Source of the DNA: an uncultured bacterium
Lineage (GTDB): Bacteria > Bacteroidota > Bacteroidia > Bacteroidales > JACABE01
NCBI GenBank assembly: GCA_903911455.1
Contig: CAIWDQ010000180.1
Span: 1-5,612, forward strand
DNA length: 5,612 nt
Direction: 5' to 3'
The notes beneath the pieces are model-generated. The model ran no database searches and was not told the origin of the DNA. It saw only the letters and a program-made list of their open reading frames with translations. The position numbers were made by a program, and so were the translations under genes. Within the stretch, counting starts at the first letter, position 1; the number at the start of each line of letters is the position of its first letter. Positions 4,201 to 5,612 of this stretch are shown here, one piece after another.

Positions 4201-5612
4201 AATACATCAGTGCTATCATTAATAAAACAACCATTAGGTGTACTAACAGTAACAAAATATCTAGTATCGATAACCGGTGAAGCAAAAGGTGTAGGAAGAG
4301 TACTATTATTTAAACTTGTTGATGGTGACCATTGGTATAATAATGGAGTGCTGTTAGTATAATTAGTATAATAAATATCAAGTGGAACCGACAATCCACA
4401 TGAAGTTGTATGTTGTATAGTTGCAATTGCAACAAAAGGAGTAATTGAGATTGAGACTGTATCTTTTGCAATACATCCACCATTATATGTAGCGGTGACA
4501 ATATATGAAACATTTGTATTTGGTGTTACCACAGGATTAGCTGATGAGCTATCTGACATTAATGTAGATGGAGACCACAAATAGGTATCGGGTAAAGATA
4601 ATTTATCTACATCACCATCAGTAATACATGCGTATACATTTTTTGAATCAGGGATACTTATTGAAGGATGAATCTTTTGACTTGATGTAGATTCTGCAGT
4701 CCAGTTTGTACCTCCGTTAGTTGTTTTGTAAATTCCATAGTTTGTAGCTAAATAACCTACATTAATATTTAAAAAGTTAATGGTGTATAAACCTAAATTA
4801 GATAAATAAATCCCTAAAGACTGAGCGGTCCAGGTACTTCCTCCATTTATTGTTTTTAATAAAGTATAATTACCTACAGCATAACCTATATTAGCATCAA
4901 CAAACTTTATAGAATTTATATTTTCGGATAAGCCTGATGTAAGAGAATTCCATGTGTTTCCTGCATCAATAGTTTTTAATAATTTTCCATTATAACCTGA
5001 AGCAAAACCTATACTTGAATTCACAAAATAAACAGATGTTAATAAAGATGCACTTCCAGTATTAACAGTATTCCAGTTTAGACCTCCATTAGTAGTTTTA
5101 ATAATATAATAAGTATAGTTTAAATCATCGCCACCAACAGCATAACCTGTATCTACAGAAGAAAAATAAATTGATTTTATTGGATGGGAAGTACCTGTTG
5201 GATAAGATATCCAGGTATTACCACCATTAATTGTTTTTAAAAACACCCCACTTTGGCCCCAATCACCACCTGCAATATAGCCTATAGTATCATTTACAAA
5301 TACAACTGAATTTAGTGAAGAAGTACTCGAAATATTAACTGAATTCCATGTATTACCTCCATTTATTGTTTTTATAATTTTACCATTTTCGCCTACAGCA
5401 ATGCCTTTAATTGAGTTGATGAAATATATAGAATTTAAATAATTAGAGATACCTGTAGTTTGTTGATGCCAGGGCGTAGTAGCATTTAATTGAACTGAAT
5501 TACCACAACTTAATGTAGTATCTTTTGAAGAAACTATAGTGCATTGCGCTTGTGAATTTAAAGTACAATGCATTAAGGACATCAGAAGAATTGTAAAAAT
5601 TAATGTTTTCAT
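1284..5612 (-). CDS. Giant T9SS-secreted multidomain protein: PKD-like modules with two inserted YCF48/BNR beta-propellers
   Basis: The protein has 1442 residues and appears complete. It runs from an ATG at the right window edge to TAA at 1284-1286. A start further right cannot be excluded, but residues 1-23 form a good signal peptide, which supports this one. Order of domains: signal peptide; PKD-like module 1 (24-47 and 342-393) split by propeller A (48-341); module 2 (394-475); module 3 (476-498 and 781-834) split by propeller B (499-780); modules 4-7 (835-1170); two fibronectin-III-like domains (about 1171-1345); and a type IX secretion sorting domain (about 1364-1442). The expected route is Sec export, then T9SS passage through the outer membrane, with anchoring or release at the surface. 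No catalytic motif is recognised. Propellers and PKD/FN3 modules are typical of adhesion, glycan binding and scaffold roles, so a surface adhesin or binding protein is an inference only. Promoter and upstream neighbours are outside the window, and no convincing terminator follows the stop. Confidence 0.95.
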   Translation of the reverse strand: MKTLIFTILLMSLMHCTLNSQAQCTIVSSKDTTLSCGNSVQLNATTPWHQQTTGISNYLNSIYFINSIKGIAVGENGKIIKTINGGNTWNSVNISSTSSLNSVVFVNDTIGYIAGGDWGQSGVFLKTINGGNTWISYPTGTSHPIKSIYFSSVDTGYAVGGDDLNYTYYIIKTTNGGLNWNTVNTGSASLLTSVYFVNSSIGFASGYNGKLLKTIDAGNTWNSLTSGLSENINSIKFVDANIGYAVGNYTLLKTINGGSTWTAQSLGIYLSNLGLYTINFLNINVGYLATNYGIYKTTNGGTNWTAESTSSQKIHPSISIPDSKNVYACITDGDVDKLSLPDTYLWSPSTLMSDSSSANPVVTPNTNVSYIVTATYNGGCIAKDTVSISITPFVAIATIQHTTSCGLSVPLDIYYTNYTNSTPLLYQWSPSTSLNNSTLPTPFASPVIDTRYFVTVSTPNGCFINDSTDVFVTPLTMEAGSDKMITCGESVQLLGTNKWIPLPLTNSYPYSLFFTSADTGYLGESGIKKTTDGGRSWKSLYSIGNILQSIYFCNSNIGYAVGDGGVVLKTTNAGNSWQLNYIISTQLKSVYFTSSDTGYVVGNTGIIRKTVNGGTTWTAQNSNTTSNLYSIIFVSPTTGFIVGANGVIRKTINGGVNWTTQTSGTTYDLNSISFTDANHGYIVGTSNASLKTSDGGNTWIPFNSGVFIAKSVHFTDSLTGYISGIVGAVGGISKTIDKGNTWTLQTYNDLSNISNLFFVNSNIGYASGFGMSNFILKLPDNPDSFSWIDSASSLNSSTIGNPVARPNTSFTYKVTSNTHGCLATDSVRITVNPLIIDAGSNYIYNTSLICGKSYQLDSVKTNVTIPDLTYHWSPTIGLDDSTSAKPIASLLHSTVYTVTAKVPNGCLATDTVHINMFPFTADAGNYFINNPSLNCGTNYQLDSIITNSSETNLTYNWQPSVGLNDSTSAKPLASLLHSIVYKVTVKTPKGCMAVDSVSINVNPFAINAGLYYINNPSIVCGSKYQLDSITTNSTESNLTYHWLPTTGLNDSTSAKPISTLTQNIKYIVTVKTPKGCLDIDSVYINVNPFITNAGADKNVKCGENIQLDSVVTNYSGNDSLFYSWAPTTGLNLSNIPNPKSTTSNITYTVTTTNYAGCIAKDSVRLNLTAMNAPDICIVSVDTSNHNVLVWNKPTSTSIDTFYVYRETNITGQFNKIASVPYDSLSEFVDITSQPHIQSNRYKISMIDSCGMETQKSSIHKTMHLSINQGVGNTWNLIWEAYEGFTVSSYNIYRGVKADSMYLIGTMSGVNTQYSDFSAPTGYVYYQVEVISPNSCNLTKSINSSRSNIASNNPNDINEVERKKLSVSIYPNPCSSIINVKFNSYNNKTSTINIYNFLGSLVKSEKLNSQQQQLDIHDLPNGIYMIEIKTENFIKTQKIIIQK
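1287..1523 (-). other. Type IX secretion C-terminal sorting domain, type A (residues about 1364-1442)
   Basis: The C-terminus shows the family order: 'VSIYPNPCSSIINVKF' (1366-1381), 'INIYNFLGSLVKSEKL' (1391-1406), 'LDIHDLPNGIYMIEIKT' (1413-1429), and a basic end 'KTQKIIIQK'. These correspond to the conserved 'YPNP...', 'i.i.n..G..v', 'l.LP.GiY.i.i' and terminal 'K.i..k' motifs of the Por secretion sorting domain. This domain takes the protein across the outer membrane and is normally removed by the sortase of the system. It is the best phylum marker in the window. Confidence 0.95.
1578..2102 (-). other. Two fibronectin-III-like domains (residues about 1171-1345)
   Basis: Two beta-rich segments of about 85-90 residues follow the PKD-like array. 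The first has 'VLVWNKPTSTSIDTFYVYRE' and ends in 'NRYKISMIDSCGMETQKS'. The second has 'WNLIWEAYEGFTVSSYNIYR' and ends in 'VYYQVEVISPNSC'. The W...P/W pattern, then a 'Y.iYR' strand, then a 'Y.v..iD.CG' strand, is typical of FN3-like domains found just before the sorting signal of T9SS substrates. The assignment rests on pattern only. Confidence 0.65.
2103..2345 (-). other. PKD-like module 7 (residues 1090-1170)
   Basis: This last module is about 81 residues and is more diverged than modules 4-6. It contains 'KCGENIQLDSVVTNY', then 'LFYSWAPTTGLNLS', then 'NYAGCIAKDSVRLNL', with Cys1101 and Cys1157. It keeps the full motif order of the family and leads into the FN3-like region. Confidence 0.8.
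2346..3110 (-). repeat. PKD-like modules 4-6: three tandem 255-nt (85-residue) repeats
   Basis: Modules 4 (residues 835-919), 5 (920-1004) and 6 (1005-1089) are exactly 85 residues each. They share the order 'NAG.yyinnpSl.CG..YQLDS', 'TNLTYNWQPSVGLNDSTSAK', then 'YkVTvKTPkGC.a.DSV.INVnPF'. Cysteine pairs are 850/906, 935/991 and 1020/1076. Modules 5 and 6 are also very similar at DNA level (for example TTTAGGCGTTTTTAC at 2391 and again at 2646, exactly 255 bases apart), which points to fairly recent internal duplication. Such modules act as stalk-like spacers or binding domains in Bacteroidota surface proteins. Confidence 0.88.
3111..3272 (-). other. PKD-like module 3, second half (residues 781-834)
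   Basis: Residues 781-834 run from 'SFSWIDSASSL' through 'TYKVTSNTHGCLATDSVRI' to 'TVNPL', the W-to-end half of the module. The first half is at residues 476-498 (4119-4187), with Cys487 in 'ITCGESVQL'. Propeller B lies between them. Cys487 and Cys821 are the equivalent cysteine pair. Confidence 0.8.
3273..4118 (-). repeat. Beta-propeller B: seven YCF48/BNR-type blades (residues 499-780)
   Basis: This is built like propeller A. Six blades carry the KT..GG-x-x-W signature at residues 529, 569, 609, 650, 691 and 734 (KTTDGGRSW, KTTNAGNSW, KTVNGGTTW, KTINGGVNW, KTSDGGNTW, KTIDKGNTW). A seventh blade (about 743-780, 'NLFFVNSNIGYASGF') ends in 'ILKLPD'. It starts at W499 just after 'CGESVQLLGTN' and hands over at 'SFSW' to the second half of PKD-like module 3. 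The blades are diverged from each other and from propeller A, which suggests an old duplication rather than recent copying. Confidence 0.88.
4188..4433 (-). other. PKD-like module 2 (residues 394-475)
   Basis: This is an uninterrupted module of about 82 residues. It contains 'TTSCGLSVPLDIYYTNY', then 'LLYQWSPSTSL', then 'DTRYFVTVSTPNGCFINDS'. Cys405 and Cys462 are the paired cysteines. It separates the two propeller-bearing modules and shows what the module looks like without an insertion: 'TNYTNSTP' takes the place of the propeller. Confidence 0.8.
4434..4589 (-). other. PKD-like module 1, second half (residues 342-393)
   Basis: Residues 342-393 run from 'TYLWSPS' through 'NTNVSYIVTATYNGGCIAKD' to 'TVSISITPF'. 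They match the W-to-end half of modules 4-6. The first half of the same module lies at residues 24-47 (5472-5543), with Cys36 in 'LSCGNSVQL'. The two halves together total about 76 residues, close to an uninterrupted module, with propeller A between them. Cys36 and Cys380 take the places of the paired cysteines of the other modules. Confidence 0.8.
4590..5471 (-). repeat. Beta-propeller A: seven YCF48/BNR-type blades (residues 48-341)
   Basis: The repeat pattern is 'W....tg....l.SiyF.n...GyavG..G.i.KT.NGG.tW', about 40-45 residues per blade. Six copies end in KT..GG/AG motifs at residues 81, 126, 172, 213, 253 and 296, each followed by a Trp (e.g. KTINGGNTW 81-89, KTIDAGNTW 213-221). A seventh, diverged blade (about 305-341, 'SISIPDSKNVYACITDGDV') ends in KLSLPD instead. 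Seven blades match the known fold of YCF48-like propellers, and the motif is a relaxed Asp-box (S/T-x-D/N-x-G-x-T-W). No sialidase catalytic residues are evident. The propeller sits between the strand 'CGNSVQLNATT' and the strand 'YLWSPS' of PKD-like module 1. Confidence 0.88.
5544..5612 (-). other. Signal peptide (residues 1-23)
   Basis: Residues 1-23 begin with Met-Lys, followed by a hydrophobic core, 'LIFTILLMSLM' (4-14), and a polar end, 'NSQAQ', before Cys24. The small residue Ala22 suits cleavage by signal peptidase I near 22-24. The sequences before Cys16 (LMH) and Cys24 (QAQ) do not fit a lipobox, so a lipoprotein is unlikely. This fits a Sec substrate that is later moved by the type IX system. 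Confidence 0.85.

Noticed and set aside
4310..4513. Minus-strand 67-codon frame inside the giant gene
   Set aside because: It is a shadow frame of the PKD-like coding sequence, rich in Leu/Gln/Ile from A/T-rich codons.
3273..5471. Sialidase/neuraminidase activity from the Asp-box-like repeats
   Set aside because: The repeats are the YCF48-like form (KT.NGG.TW), and I see no Arg triad, catalytic Tyr/Glu or other sialidase active-site pattern. The propeller is treated as a fold only.
3273..5471. Photosystem II assembly role implied by the YCF48 family name
   Set aside because: The T9SS signal, signal peptide and PKD/FN3 modules mark a secreted Bacteroidota protein; only the propeller fold is shared.
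5544..5612. Lipoprotein signal peptide at Cys16 or Cys24
   Set aside because: The residues before each Cys (LMH, QAQ) do not fit the lipobox, and a T9SS sorting domain is present instead.

Overview
The window is AT-rich and most likely comes from a member of the Bacteroidota. The strongest evidence is a 1442-residue secreted protein that ends in a type A C-terminal sorting domain of the type IX (Por) secretion system, which is known only from that phylum. The PKD-like modules rich in 'GC.A.DSV.I.V' and the near absence of Shine-Dalgarno sequences agree with this. I cannot name a genus.

Layout. (1) Positions 1-419, plus strand: the C-terminal end of a TolC-family outer-membrane efflux protein, cut by the window edge. 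(2) Positions 420-600: the gap between two convergent genes. It holds a long near-perfect palindrome of REP/MITE type, a strong intrinsic terminator that should work in both directions, and a short 7-nt microrepeat. (3) Positions 601-885, minus strand: a small protein with two CDGSH iron-sulfur motifs. (4) Positions 886-1283: about 400 bases with no credible gene, dominated by an array of six 41-nt tandem repeats plus partial copies at both ends. (5) Positions 1284-5612, minus strand: one giant gene, apparently complete, with its start codon exactly at the right edge of the window.

The giant protein is the most informative part. After a signal peptide it has seven PKD-like modules of about 75-85 residues. 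Two of them, the first and third, are each interrupted at the same place by a seven-bladed YCF48/BNR-type beta-propeller. Two fibronectin-III-like domains and the sorting signal follow. It is therefore probably a long, disulfide-stabilised surface or secreted protein carrying two propeller heads. Its ligand or substrate cannot be read from the sequence.

The genes do not form an obvious pathway. The TolC fragment is probably the last gene of an efflux operon entering from the left. The CDGSH gene and the giant gene share a strand but are separated by the repeat array, so co-transcription is uncertain. The two items most worth pursuing are the nested propeller-in-PKD architecture and the 41-nt array of alternating dyads.
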